From: Eulemur rufifrons
Lineage: Eukaryota > Chordata > Mammalia > Primates > Lemuridae
DNA: 64,000 bases
Assembly: GCF_041146395.1 (NCBI RefSeq)
Contig: NC_090989.1
Location: 216,474,843-216,538,842 of the forward strand
Direction of reading: 5' to 3'
The position numbers and the translations under genes were made by a program. Shown piece by piece: positions 49,776 through 63,659 of this stretch; positions within the stretch are counted from its first letter, which is position 1; each line of letters opens with the position of its first letter. The notes beneath the pieces were generated by a model. That model ran no database searches. It saw only the letters and a program-made list of their open reading frames with translations, and was not told the origin of the DNA.

Positions 49776-52670
49776 CTAATGTTACTTTTTACCTTTTATG
49801 AAAATCTAAAAAAATTTTAGATTTTTTCTGTATTTTGGCTTGCTTGTAGCCCTTCTATAAATAACTTTTGTATAAAATAATAACAATTAAAATGCTACTC
49901 TTGTTCTACCAGAGTGAACCCAGTAACTCTCTGCCTTGAAGGCAGGGCCTGTAGATCATTTCTAATTTGTATTTAAAGCATTTTGGTGCCTCATAGATGG
50001 TACTGATAGCAATGGAAGTTTGACAGTTACAGTGAAGATTTGAGCTTCTGAAGACTTCAGGGGCCAAAAAAAGAATCCTTCACATTGACCTGAAAGAATG
50101 AAGATTAAAGGGGCTTGGCCCCTTTTTCCTGGATTGTTTAGATAGTACTATGTATTTTTCATTGATTAAGCATAATTTTCATTTCATAAGCTTAACACTT
50201 TTATAGATTTGTTCTGCCATCTCTCTTTATAATACCCTTCTTAATTGGGGTGTATACTTCCAAGAAAATAAAGTTCACTAAATTACCTTACTGTACTTGC
50301 CTTTTCAAGATCATGTCTCTCCCTACGACTGCACTTGGTTGGCTGGAAATAAAATGGGAGTTTGGGAAATTATCTGATGTAGGTTAGAGTGTATGTGCAT
50401 GTGCATGTGTGTTACACGTTTGTGCTTGATAGCTAGAGTTCCCCCTGTGGGTTTGACTGCTCAGCACCTCTCTTCTGGGAAGTGACTCTTATACGCCAAC
50501 CCTGTGATACCTGGTGCTGTGTCTGTGTTTTGTGGTCTTTCCAATCCACTTCAGTGGTTTTGCCCAGGACTAGGCCCCCAACCCCAGTGGAACAACCAGA
50601 GTTCTTCCTTCAGGGTTTTTAAACTCAAGTACAAAAGGGAGTGGGCCATGACTAAATATGCAAGGTGTGCACAGAGATGCTGCAGATGCTTGTGTTTCCC
50701 ACCATGTGCAAGACGCCATTTGGCTGCAGGAAAGCAGGATGGCCCGCACGCCCCTGGTGACCCTTGCCCTTCTCCCAGCTTGTCTTTGGGTTCTTCTTGG
50801 CTTCTTCGAGAACATTCCCCAGATCCTTCCAACTTTCCTTCTTTTTGCTTAAACCAGTTGTAGTTAAGTTCCTGTGACTTGCAACCCGGAGAGTCATAAC
50901 CACAGAGTCCTTACCTGGAAAGGAATTCCTCAAGCTCCCCCCACACAGACATCTCCAAACAAAAATAAAACCACATACCCCAGAGTGTATCTGTTTTCAG
51001 GAGGGGATTTCTGGTAATTAGCTTAGATTGCAACAAATGGCACACACAGACTGTTGGCTCTGCATGTGTGCTCCAAGATTGGTGTTCACCCTATTATATT
51101 CCAATTTAAGAATGTCATAAAGTTTATTAGTGAACAAATGGAAACGAGCAAGAACACATATATGAGTGGTGAGAGGTGTGTGCCTTGATGGATAGATTTT
51201 TTTTAGACTTCAGAAAACTTAATTACTTTCATCGGGTTGATAGCAAAGGGGGCACAACCATATTCCCCACTTATACTTGGTGATGGTTGGGTATTTTTAG
51301 CAAATGAGTTGTCAGCAGAAAGGCTTCATTAGACCCATCAGGGTATCTGCCCATGAAGAACGAATCCCAAACTATACTGACAGTTTCCTTGAGCCAAAAT
51401 GATGAAGCACCTCTGACAAGAGCCATATTGTGCTCCCCATGCGAGGAGAGTGAGGAACAAAAGAGACAGTTTGATCTTCATTTGGTCAGGTTAATATTGA
51501 CACAGCTTGGAGAAATCAGAAGTGTGTATATTGTACACGTGCAGCAAGCGCTCTGGAGACTTGCCTGGTGGTTTCCATAAATCAGAAAGGGGAACTCAGA
51601 GAGGAAAGAAGGTCTCCTGTTTTCTTGAGATGGTTGTTCAAACTAGATGGTTTATTTTTACGAAGGAAAATAAATAAAACCGTTGAGTGTTCAGGCTCAT
51701 GGCTCAAAACAAGCCAATAGGTGTTTTAAAAAATATATATCTCTATACATAATTATAGAAATAATCTATCATCATTATTTTTATTTGGGAGCTAGAGTGT
51801 TGCTCATGTGCTATCATTTCAAACATAAAGCATGCCTAATGCGTGAGTTTTCCATTATGCATGTGTTGTGAATTATTCGTTTCCGTATAGAAATCCTTAT
51901 AAACATACATGAACCAAAACGGGGCCCTTAATGGGAACAACAGTCTAACGCTTTCCTCACCAAGTCCTTAAATCCATCCTGTAGAGGAAGTTTTGATGAT
52001 TATGACCCTATCCTTAAAGAAAATGTAAATTAGGCTGAACTAGTTAATGAGGTGATGACTTATTTGTCTTTAATTGGTTGTGAAACTCCCCTATTCAAGT
52101 ATTCAATCTTTTATTAACCACTCCTGAGAGTCAGCCTGGAACTACTCCTCTATGAAGTATAGTAGTCAAGCATTTTTTTCCAGGCCACACTTTCTGATGG
52201 TGTAACATTAGTCCTTTTTTAAGAAGACAGTGAGGACGGAGCAGGATATTAATTCACTTATTTCAGGTCAGCCTAAAATCAGCCCACATCGTTTCAGGAA
52301 GTTCTTAACCTGTGCTTTCAGATGAATTATCTCCCAACCAATTTCTCTCTCTCTCTCTTTCTCTCTCTGTCTACATTAATGATATGTTTAGGTAATAAAT
52401 ATTTGTTCCATGACATGAAAGCAATGATTTTCAATTTTCAATAAACATGTGATCTCCCTCTCTATTCTTGAATTTTTCAACCCAGACAAGGACTTTATAA
52501 GAGTTATTGTTTGAAAGATTCTTGGTTTTTCCTTTCACACTTATTACATGCTTGATTTAAATAGAAGCGTTTGCAGATTGGTAACACTGTTATAATTGTC
52601 TTTGATAGATGTACCTTAACAAAAGGACTTTGCTCTCAGCTTCTCCTACTAAGAAATCTGTGAATCAGGG
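49776..52670. other. Unique intronic sequence
   Basis: No named repeat over most of 2.9 kb. Open frames on both strands at 50504-50933 overlap in five frames and look like chance or an unrecognised old repeat. A (ct)n tract lies at 52345-52370. Confidence 0.45.
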
Positions 52671-52671
52671 T

Positions 52672-52704
52672 AAAAAAAAAAAAAAAAAAAAAAACAAAAA
52701 AAAC
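52672..52704 (+). repeat. Poly(A) tract
   Basis: A long A-run with single C interruptions. No retroposon body is recognisable to its left. Confidence 0.85.
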
Positions 52705-53344
52705 CTCTTTAGTGTCCCTAGTCCCCTCTGGCAATCCTAATTCCTGGTTTTCTGTGAGCTTTTGAGCATAAGGCACTTTATGTTGGAAGCATCTTTAGAT
52801 AACGAGATTTTTACATACTGAATGGTAAAGTAGGCTTCTTTCTTCGTTTGTGTGTCTAAGCTACTAGAGCAAGAAAAGCTATAAGAGTATAATTCTGGAT
52901 AACCAGCGATTGTGCTATATCTCCTGCCTCCCCTGACCCCTGCGCTGTGTACACATGCATGCCCAACTTTTCAAAAGGACATAGTACTGCAAGAGTATAA
53001 CAACATTCTTCCATTTTTCCTTATAGAAATTTTTAGGGACTTTCAATTAATTAGAATAGGTGGGGCTCTTACATTAGAGTAGGCTCTTACATTAATGAGA
53101 GTAGGTGGGAAACTGGAAATTGATCATAAAGCACAGTATATGGAATCTTCAAAAAATGTAAGCAGAGCATCATTATTATTAACAATTGTCAAAATCAAGG
53201 CTGTGGTTTGCTTGTGTATAGTGACAAGGGAGAATCAATACTAAATAGAAGTAAATGAAATAGTTAAAAATGATTTTTTTATTAAATTAAAAACTGAATC
53301 AATAATTTCTTTGGTGATGAATCTTCTTATTCGAGGAAAACATA

Positions 53345-53575
53345 GCATTTAAAATATGGGCTCTGAAGTCAGACTAACCTGGGTTGGAGTCCTATTTTTC
53401 AGAAATATGAGCTGTGTGACATCAATTACTTAACCTTACAAAGCCACCATTTTCTCAATGCAAAACAGGGATAATGTTACTCATAGGGGCATCTTAACAT
53501 TTAAATGAGATGATGCAAAACGTTTAACAGAGTACGTATTGCAAAGGCAGTACCTAGTCAAATTATGGGTTAGGC
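53345..53575 (+). mobile_element. MIR SINE
   Basis: atgggctctgaagtcagact, gagctgtgtgacatcaatta and atgcaaaacagggataatgt, then ttaaatgagatgatgcaaaa. Confidence 0.75.
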
Positions 53576-55030
53576 AATATACTACTGATTTAAATGAAAA
53601 TTGTATTGACATTTACATATGTTACATATTCACTTATATATTATAATATTTTAAATTTTCACAAAAGGGCTCTGTTTTTAGCTGTAAAGGGTGATTAATA
53701 CATACTGTCTGACTCTATTTTCAAAATGTGATGTATAATATAGTTTTAGTAGACCCAGTGAAGTTTTTACTACTAAGATGCCTTGGCTAGCTCGTAAAAA
53801 TACGAACAATAGAGTATAAAAAAATGATGTCTGGGAAAAACATGGGAAATATCTTTGCTTACCAATTAAAGAGTGTATGAAAAACAGAATAAATAAAATC
53901 TCTTAATTTATGCATTTTGTGTTCTCATAAATCATTTTCCTGTCAAAATTATCAGACTTTATTATTGCTGAATATTTTAAACATCATAATGGAAGTTTGG
54001 TAGCATAAATCATAAAGCTTTCAGTTAGAACATTTGTGTACATACCTCAGCATTTTTCTTATATCTTGGCTTAAAAAAAATAGCACTCAGTCTAGAAATA
54101 AATCCATGCAGAGTATAAATGTCAAACTATACTCTTAAATTTCAGAAACTCAGCAATCCAGGCTGGCCACTGTTCTTGCAATATAGTTATGGATTTTTAA
54201 ACTGTGTTTCTGAGACTCACTATTCTCAAAAATGCAGCTGTCTCAGCTTGGGTTTTAATTTTGGTAACAATTTTTATCTCCAAGCATCCTTCCTGGAAGT
54301 GACACCTACTCACTTGAGTTTTCCATTTTCTGCAAAAAGAAAAAAAAAATTCAGACATAATAAATCTGGGAATAGCTTGTCCTTGACATTAGAAAATAAT
54401 TTATTTCATTTAACAAAAGTCTTACTCCCTATATTTCATTTGTGATTTGCAGGGGAGACAACTGCTTTGGATAGTGTGTGTAGTCCAGAATGCCAGACCT
54501 AAGCATCAGGGGTAAAATCCACTGAAGGTCATATGGCACTGAGAGGTAAAACAGTGGAAATGATTAAAAAAAGACTATTTATGGTGATTTAGCTGAAGGA
54601 AAAATCACCACACTTTTTTTGATGCTTTAAAGTTATTGTTTTGTATAGTGGCAAACAGAAGCTCATTCACCGAGTCTAACTTGGAATTAAGGATAAATAA
54701 TTTGTTAATGAGGTAAACACCACCTTATCCATAGGTTTTAAGCTTACGTCATTCTTTAAAATGACTTTGCTTCATATTTAACTTTGTGCAACTTCTTCCA
54801 CCATCTCTCACCTAGGAATTTTATGCGTGAATCACTTAAATGACATAAAGATGTATGTGATTATCATTTGAAAGTTCACATGTATTATAAAGTATATAAA
54901 GCAAAGAATTGTAACAAGGCTCATACATAGAATCTTGCAAAATACTTTCTGTGAGTCAAATTATTCCCATGAATACTGAGAATGACCTTTTGATAGTTTA
55001 AAAACCAGGAAAGGAAAGAGACCTGTCTTT
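53576..55030. other. Unique AT-rich sequence
   Basis: No repeat or exon recognised. Confidence 0.5.
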
Positions 55031-55034
55031 ATTG

Positions 55035-55225
55035 TCCATGGCATGGCAGGCACTGGGCCAGGATTTTATATATGATCTTAATTCTCACAGCAGTCCTAGG
55101 AGGTGGGGATTTACAGAAGAGGAAACTAAGGGTCAGAGAGGGGAAGGAACTCACTCAAGTTACCTGGCTAGTGAATGGCAGAGGCAGGGCTAACCTCAGT
55201 TTCTGTTGACTCCTACGTCTGTACT
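55035..55225 (-). mobile_element. MIR SINE
   Basis: Plus: ggcatggcaggcactgggcc, cagaagaggaaactaagggt, gcagaggcagggctaacctc. Complement of a MIR. Confidence 0.7.
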
Positions 55226-55394
55226 AGAAACCCTGGAAAGAGCTCCCTAAGATAATGGAGAGACACTGTAAGATTTTAGATTAGCACTTTGGATTAGCAA
55301 TTTGGTTAAATTATGATAGCTTTAATATCAATGAATCTCAATGTCTATTGTGTATTAGAATTCAATACATATTAATTGAATACATATAGAAATG

Positions 55395-55582
55395 TTCTAT
55401 TTTTATGTGATTATAGAAATTATTTTCCACTTAACACTACATCATGAGTGTTTTCTTGTGTCGTTAATTGTCTCTGATAGCATGATTTTTAATAGCAGTG
55501 TAATAGTCCTTTGTGTGACTGTTACATAATTTATTTAACCATTTCTCTATTGTTGAACATTCAGATTGATTCTAAGTTTAGT
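55395..55582 (-). mobile_element. Old L1-like fragment
   Basis: Plus: gcatgatttttaatagcagt, taatttatttaaccatttct and attgttgaacattcagattg, complement-type wording of an old L1. Confidence 0.5.
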
Positions 55583-55585
55583 TAT

Positions 55586-55744
55586 TTTATTTTTTTAGAG
55601 GTAGGGTCCCACTCTGTCACCCAGGTTGGAGTGCAGTGGCACAATCACAGCTCACCGCAAACTTGAACTCCTGGCCTCAAGCAATCCTCCCACTTCAACC
55701 TTCCAAAGTGCTGGGATTATAGGCATATGCCACTGCACCTGGCC
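55586..55744 (-). mobile_element. Alu monomer-like element, internally deleted
   Basis: About 157 bp: a 3' right-arm end (tcccactctgtcacccaggt) joined to a 5' left-arm part (caaagtgctgggattatagg, then gccactgcacctggcc). It could be a fossil Alu monomer or an Alu with an internal deletion. Confidence 0.75.
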
Positions 55745-56179
55745 TTAGTTATTAAATTAATAATCCAGTGAATAGCTTTGTCCACAAACCTTTGTGTCCA
55801 TATCTGATTATTTCTTTAGAATATATTTCTAAAAAAAAGTATATGAGGGTGCCCATTTGGAAATATTTACCAATAATAAGAAAAGATGAAAAATTTTATT
55901 ATCAAAGAATTTCTTTGGTTAATGAGTTGGGATATATTTATTGGCCACTTGTATTTCAATTGTAAATTGTCTTTTATGTTCTCCAACTGTTTTTCTATTG
56001 GTATGTCTACTTTTTCTTTATCGATTTATACAAACTTTTTCTCTTAAGGACATTAAACCTTCCTCCTCACAGTTAAAAAAAATAAAGCAAAAGTAAATAA
56101 TAATAATTGCATTGGAAAACTTATAGTGAATTTTAAGCAGGACAGTGTCATTATTTGATTTACATTTTTAAAAGATGCC

Positions 56180-56990
56180 TTTTGATGCTGAGTGGAGAAT
56201 TGGTCGTAGGGAGACCCGTAGTTAAGCTGCCACTGAATTCAGGCAAGAGATGACGGTGGCTGCAGCTAGGACAGCAGTGGAGATGGAGAGAAATTGGAAA
56301 AGTGTTTGGACTTGAGAGATGTTTTAAAGGTATAACATTAATAGGATTGGCTGATGGATTATGTGAAGAGTGAGGGAGAAAAAAGAATAAAGAATAATTC
56401 CTAGAAGCTGGGCTGGAGTGACCGGGTGGATGGTAATGCTGTTTAATGAAATGGAAGAAGCTGGGGAAGGAGGTGGCCATGTTTTATGTGAGATGTTTAT
56501 TAGATGGCTACATGGAGACCTCACATGGGTGTAGATTCCATCATCACTGGCAGATAGACGATGTTAAAGCCACGTGACTGGATAAGATCACCAAGGAGAA
56601 TGTGCAGAGAAAGAAGAGAAAGTGGTCAGGAAGCAAAGTTGGAGCAGTGAACATTTAGAGCCTTAATAAGGAAGGGCAACCAGCAAAGATGACTGAAGAG
56701 TAGCCAAGGAGTTGGGAGAAGAACAATGAGTGTGATGTCAGGAAGGTGAAGGAATTAAGTGTTCCAAAAAAGAGGGAGGGTCAACCTCATGGAATACTGC
56801 AGAGAAGTCACATAGGGTAAGAACAGGAAAGAGATTTTTGGATTTGGAAACCTGGAAGTGATGGGTACTTTCGAGAAGAGCAGTTTCATTGGAACAATGG
56901 GGCCATATACCTGACAGGAGAGACTGAGAAGGCCACAGAAGGTGAGCGTGTATGAGTGATGTAAGAAGAGGGGGTGTTTCTCTCTCTCAA
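56180..56990 (-). mobile_element. L2 LINE ORF2 region
   Basis: Plus-strand words gcaagagatgacggtggctg, gattggctgatggattatgt, tgtttattagatggctacat, atcaccaaggagaatgtgca, gaggagggtcaacctca-like runs and agaagagcagtttcattgga are complements of L2 reverse-transcriptase sequence. No intact frame. Confidence 0.7.
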
Positions 56991-56999
56991 GGAATATCC

Positions 57000-58355
57000 A
57001 CATTCACGTACTCAAGTGTTTACAAGTCGTTATTTCGATCTCTTTTACTTCATGTGCTGCACTGAAAGCTACCAGCATGTAGCATAAAGATTAAATTTTT
57101 CATGGCAACAGAATAGAAAGTAAAATAGGATTTTGTGAGAATGAAATTTTCCATTCCATTTGCCTGTGTGCTTTCAACCTCGAGTGTAGTAAACCTATGG
57201 GACACTACATCACTGTCACTATTTCCGTTTTTATATTAGTTCAAGGGGAGCCATATCATTTCTGTTTCCTTGCCCTAGTCATCTTGATCTTAAGCTTCTT
57301 TTAGGGACCTTGGGACCTACACCTTAGCTTTTGGCCTTTTTCTCCGCACGTTTCCAGGCCTTCCCACTCCTTCCAAAACCTAGGAATTACTCAGGCAAAA
57401 AGACTCATGACCTCTAAAATGTTTAATGACTGAATCTTTGGAACCACAGGTGACAAAGGACTGTGACAGGGAGCATTTGCCGTTCTTCCTAACTGGTGGG
57501 ATTAGTCTGAGATTTTGCCAGTCAATTCCCAATTGCAATGCTTAGTAAAGTAACTTTCTAAATTCCATGCAGCAATTATAGGCTGGGGTCATAAATACAG
57601 AAGGTGTGTGTGGCTGGGATGGGGGTGGTAGATTAAAAGGGAGGGGAAGGTCCTTTTATTTTCTAAACCTTTAGCAAATTGAATGGGAGATATATACATA
57701 TGTATGCATATAATTTTAACTTAAGGTAGAGGGAAACATTTTAGAGACATTTGAGCAGATTAACAAATAGTATTTGTATACATGTAACTAAAACAGTAAT
57801 TTATCAGGTAGAAGGCAGATGGGGGGAATAAAATGCCAACCTGTATCTACAGTTGGGTTGTGTTGATGATGAAGTGCTGTTTATTCAGGGCCAGCCTAGC
57901 TTGTCAGCAACATAAGAGCCGTCGCAGCACATGACTCCCTGCGTAGCTAGAAGACAATAATAAATTATCTTCTATGCAAACAGCACCAGCATAAAAGCAG
58001 AACAAATAGACTCTGCCTCCCAGAATCCTGAAGATTCTCACTCATTCCCTTGTTTGATTCCATTTTAAACATGAAAGTTTGACATTATCCTAAGGCCAGT
58101 AAGATCAAATCTGGTTTGGACAATTTTATTAGGGTAGATAGTTGTTTATAATGTGTTTTGGGGTCACTGTAAAATGTATTTTTGTTTCTCTAACATGCCT
58201 AGATGATTCAAATAGTTTTTTGCTTTATCAGTACTTTATTGATAAAGTGTTGGAACTTGGGGTCATCCAGAGGAAAACTGAGACAGTGCTGCCCAAAGGA
58301 ACTAGATCACTTGAAGGATATGAGGAAAATACAGATTCTTGTCCCCAATCCCTGA
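57000..58355. other. Unique intronic sequence
   Basis: No repeat or exon recognised. A CpG-containing stretch near 57890-57960 is repeat-free. Confidence 0.5.
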
Positions 58356-58357
58356 CC

Positions 58358-58853
58358 TGCTAAATCTGTGGTCCCCAACCCCAGGGCCACAGACTGGTAC
58401 CAGTCCATGGCCTGTTAGGAACCAGCCACACAGCGGGAGGTGAGTGGCAAGGAGTGAGGGAGCGAGCAAAGCTTCATCTGTATTTACAGCTGCTCCCCAT
58501 TGCTTGCATCATGGCATAAGCTCCGCCTCCTGTCACATCAGCTGTGGCATTCGATTCTCATAGGAGCATGAACCCTACTGTAAACTGTGCCTGCGAGGGA
58601 TCTAGGTTGCCCACTCCTTATGAGAATCTAATGCCTGATGGTCGAGGTGGAGCTGAGGTGGCGATGCTAGTGCTGGGGAGCAGCTGCAAATGCAGATTAT
58701 CATTAGCAGAGAGGTTTGACTGCACCATAAATGTAATGCACTTGAATCATCCTGAAACCTTCCCCCCTCTCATCCCCCACCAGTCCATGGAAAAATGATC
58801 TTCCATGAAACTGGTCCCTGGTGCCAAAAAGGCTGGGGACCACTGTGCTAAAT
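58358..58853 (+). mobile_element. MER1-like hAT-Charlie element, complete
   Basis: 480 bp between ctgtggtccccaacc and ggctggggaccactg, flanked by the exact 8-bp duplication tgctaaat (58358-58365 and 58846-58853), the hallmark of hAT insertion. The interior (attcgattctcataggagca, gcgagggatctaggttgccc) matches the reverse of 47014-47487. No transposase. Confidence 0.85.
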
Positions 58854-59034
58854 GAGAATCTCTAGCAAGTCAGCCTAGAAATACACACTCCAAGGTGACT
58901 TTTACGATGAGGCTAGTTTGCAGAGCAAGATGCTAAGGGTGTGGGTCAGTACAAGTCGTGTAATTGCATTGAGAGTGTCCAAAGGACTGGTTCATAGGAA
59001 AATGTATCAATTAACAAATGCCTTCCTAGAGTAG

Positions 59035-59238
59035 TGCTTTTCAGATTTCAATGTGCATTTGAAAACCCTGGGATTGGTGGGAAATGCAGATTCTGCTTCA
59101 GTAGGTCACGGGTGTGGCCTGAGACTCTGCATTTCTAACAAGATGCCTGGTGTTGCCAATGCCCCACAACATCCTCCAGGCGTCAGCTTGGCACAGAACA
59201 ATCCAAACAGGGTGGGGTTCAGCCAGTGTTTCTGAATA
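59035..59238. mobile_element. MER5-like hAT fragment
   Basis: agtagtgcttttcagatttc, gcagattctgcttcagtagg, tgagactctgcatttctaac. Confidence 0.6.
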
Positions 59239-59840
59239 ACGAATGTCTCACAAGCATGGCTTTGAGTAATGCTGATTCTACTGATTCCTCGTCTTGTGCT
59301 CAGATAGGAGTAAAACCCTGTCTTGTTTCAGTGAGCCAGCCAGGAGTTTAGTGATAATTATCTTTATATGTGAAAATCTCCTAGAAATGTGTATTTTGGA
59401 AGTTTTATATACATAATGAAAAAATATTTGGAAAGGAAAATTGTAGGGTTTGCTGTGGGGAAGCCGTCAGTTACTGGAGATAAGATCTAGGTAAGTGTGG
59501 CCCATCCTTGCTTTTCTTTGGAACCATACCCTCTTGTGCACTTCATAATGGCAAAAAGCTCAGCATTCACATTCTTGATTGATCCTCAATGATAATCTGA
59601 AATAGTTTTATCTATTGAATGCACGTTGTGTATAATATGAGGTTCGATTGAAAAGAAAAAGCTCATTCTAAATATCTATTTCTATTATGAGTGAATTAAC
59701 TTTTAAAAAATATCTACTTAAAGATTGTTATTATGTCATTTGGAAAATAAATAAGCAGCAGAAAAGCTGACAGTATGCTTTTTGGAACACACAGTTCCAA
59801 AAAGCTATTATATTTGAACATCATAAATATCATTACCAAG

Positions 59841-60110
59841 TCAGGACAATAGATCCTTGGTATTCATCAGCAGTAGCTCCTGAGACCTTTGTGGATTCTC
59901 ATGAGCAATTCTTAGTAACCAAAAAAGGGAGAGTGACCTTGTAAGATACCCGATGAGAGTGGCTGCCATGGAGTAGACAGCAAAGCCCCTGGAGATGCAG
60001 AAGCTGGTGATCAGCAGGCCCGCCCGCCAAGGGCCCTCGCTGACCTTGAGATTGAACTCAGCAGAATTACAGAGTAAGTGTATGATGACTGTTTGGAGTG
60101 GCTGAACAGT
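59841..60110 (-). other. Unexplained 89-codon open frame without ATG start
   Basis: The minus-strand frame between a stop at 60111-60113 and the TGA at 59841-59843 stays open. It reads VQPLQTVIIHLLCNSAEFN, then KVSEGPWRAGLLITSFC and GFAVYSMAATLIGYL. The middle is CpG-bearing (ggcccgcccgccaagggccc on plus). I do not recognise it. It could be chance, a decayed processed pseudogene or an old transposon. The hydrophobic segment is suggestive but not evidence of a gene. Confidence 0.2.
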
Positions 60111-60293
60111 CTAAGCCACAAATACCCAATCCACAAGTTTCAAAGAGTGGATTAATGTGGGTATGGAAAATCTGCAGCTGTCTGCACTGCTAAGATCTTC
60201 ACAGTGGCCATCTTAGGGGAAGTGTGTGGCACTTCCACTTTCTATGGTACACATTTCTGTGCTGCTTTAGTATCTTACCAGTGGCAGGCATAA

Positions 60294-60317
60294 TTCTGAT
60301 TGCTATTACAATCAGAA
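60294..60317. repeat. Perfect 9-bp hairpin
   Basis: ttctgattg and caatcagaa flank a 6-base loop. Confidence 0.75.
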
Positions 60318-60784
60318 ATAAATGAACAGAATTCTTTAAATCCCTTGAATGCACATCATGGTGTCTTTCATTGAGTAGTACGAAAGACAATCAGTTGATT
60401 GATTATATACCATGATCATACATGAGCTCTGATACATATGTACCCATGCTAGGATACAGGATTATCGAGTGTGTAGCACAGGTTGAGTTTGTATATGTAT
60501 CTCTCCAATCATGCAACAAACATTGCTTGAACAAGCAGTATATGCCAGGCATTATGTTAGGGGCTAGCATGTGGTCTTTACCCATATTTCTTTAAGGAAG
60601 AGAGATAGCCATGCAAAGTGGTTCTCATTGAAGTTAATAAAACTCTAAGAAGCCAGTGCATTTTCTGTGAATAATGTCAGTCACAGGTCTGGGTATCCTG
60701 AAGTAATGGATGTCCTTTCTGCAATTATTTATTCCTCTATAGTTGCCACACAGAGCAAGCAAATCTGACATCACAGTTCCTTTT
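60318..60784. other. Unique intronic sequence
   Basis: No repeat or exon recognised. Confidence 0.5.
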
Positions 60785-61660
<876 letters not shown>

Positions 61661-61819
61661 AATTGTCTGTTTCACAGCAACATCACCAGTGATTTAAAAG
61701 CATTTACAGACAAGTTTGGTTTTGATGTCCTCATCCTGTTCGCCAGCTACCTGTCAGAGGAGCAGCAGCCGAGACGACAGATCGCTGTGTACTCCGAGAA
61801 CCTAGAGCTATGCAGTCAG
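61661..61819 (+). CDS. PRUNE2: PRUNE2 internal coding exon (DHHA2 region)
   Basis: This is a 159-bp exon encoding 53 residues, from NCLFHSN to ELCSQ, which I recognise as the N-terminal part of PRUNE2 (BMCC1/BNIPXL). PRUNE2 is a large cytoplasmic protein with an N-terminal DHH/DHHA2 phosphoesterase-like module and a C-terminal BCH (CRAL-TRIO-like) domain; this exon falls in the DHHA2 part. The acceptor is a pyrimidine-rich tract ending tttgtttcag at 61660 and the donor is cag|gtgagc at 61820. The exon starts and ends on codon boundaries (phase 0/0), so skipping it would keep the frame. Central segments FGFDVLILFASYLSEEQQ and RRQIAVYSENLELCSQ show no stops or frameshifts. It is the only PRUNE2 exon in the window. 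It would be exon 7 if the upstream intron corresponds to human intron 6, which hosts PCA3. The assignment is from memory of the protein and I am confident of it. Confidence 0.95.
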
Positions 61820-61916
61820 GTGAGCACTCCTCCAACCCTGACAGGTTTCACTGCATCCTAACCTGCTGGCTCTCAGAACATGCAGTGCAAGACAGGGACA
61901 GATTGGTGGCATATAA

Positions 61917-62215
<299 letters not shown>

Positions 62216-63170
62216 CCAAGAGATAGAGACCTAGAGGTTTGAGTTTTAGGAAATATTCAGGATATTTTGTGCATTGGACCTTTTTAAAAAGCCCCATCAG
62301 CATTTCTCTTCTAGGGTGAATCCATAGAGTGAAAGATCAGATCTTTCTCAGCCAAATGAGGGCAAGTCTTCTTTTGGGTGCTGTTTTCTTTTAAGTCTAT
62401 TAATTTCTATTAAGTTGGTAATAGCTAACAAGCTTTAGTTCCTTTCTCAATACCAATTTGGTGTCTAGTGTTTAGGAACTGGTGATCTGATGCTTTAATC
62501 AAAGTCAGTTTGTCTCCACATACTAAAACTCTAAGTAATTAATTGGATTCTATAGGTTGATAATTGAGTTTTTTAACCCAAGGGCCAAGAAACAAAAAAA
62601 GAATCAAAGAAAATTAGTCAACACAGGGCACTGGATATATCCAACTGGGTGCACTTAACAACTAGTATGAGAATATACACGATTTATTATAATATGAGCA
62701 ACATGAGCACAGAACACTTGCATCATTCATCTTTCCTCACTGATGGATTAGATGCCTCATGTATCCATGGGTGGCTAGAGGCAAAGTCTCCACTCATTTC
62801 TTTTCTGCCTCTTCCTTTCTGTCCTCCAAGAGCTCTTGTCTCTCTTGACACGTGGCTGTGAGTTCTCTTGGGCTCTCTCTGCTTTCTCAAGTCCAAACAC
62901 GAGAGCCCTGCTCCTGCTGTGGGTACATTTTGCACTTGCTCCTCTGACCCACATGCATTTGTGCGTGGGATCACCAGCCTGTGGCGTTTTCAATGCTTCA
63001 CTCTGCATTTGGTTTTCAAAGCTAAAAAGGATTGGTGGTATACTGATTAATCTTTGATCACTGGCTTTCCAGGGACAGGATTTAGGCCCCTAAGCCCCCA
63101 ATACGGTGGTTTTCAAATCACTTTTAGCAGCAGAGCCCTTTTTCAAACTGACTTAAAAACTGGTTCATTT

Positions 63171-63525
63171 AAAATAGACAAAAGTAGGCCAGGCACAGTG
63201 GCTCATGCCTGTAATCCTAGCACTCTAGGAGGCCGAGGCAGGAGGATCGCTTGAGGTCAGGACTTCAAGACCAGCCTGAGCAAGAGCAAGACCCCAGTCT
63301 CTACTAAAAATAGAAAAATTAGCCGGGTGTCATGGTGAGCACCTATAATCCCAGTTACTCTGGAGGCTGAGGCAGAAGGATTGCGTGAGCCCAGGAGTTT
63401 GAGGTTGAGGTTGAGTTTGAGGTTGCTGTGAGCTAGGCTGACGCCACAGCACTCTACTCAGGGCAACAGAGTGAGACTCTGTCTCAAAAAAATAAAAAAA
63501 AATAAAATAAAATAGACAAAAGTAG
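63171..63525 (+). mobile_element. Alu with 17-bp target duplication
   Basis: A dimer of 321 bp. Exact duplicates of aaaatagacaaaagtag lie at 63171-63187 and 63509-63525. It lacks the extra linker and has an internal tandem gaggttgaggttgag repeat in the right arm. Confidence 0.95.
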
Positions 63526-63659
63526 AAGAGCAGCCACCACCCTCCCAAACCTGCCACACCCCAACAATAGCTGAGGGCAGCTCCTCTGAATCTGGACCAA
63601 TGCAGACAGAGCCAAGACCCTGCGCCAAGGGGATCCCACGTTGTCTGTGTGGTCACACA

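Noticed and set aside
50504..50933. Cluster of open frames in five frames
   Set aside because: They overlap each other on both strands without a shared family signature, so they are chance or an unrecognised repeat.
58544..58798. Open frame similar to one at minus 47203-47394
   Set aside because: The similarity arises because both lie in MER1-like DNA elements, which are non-coding.
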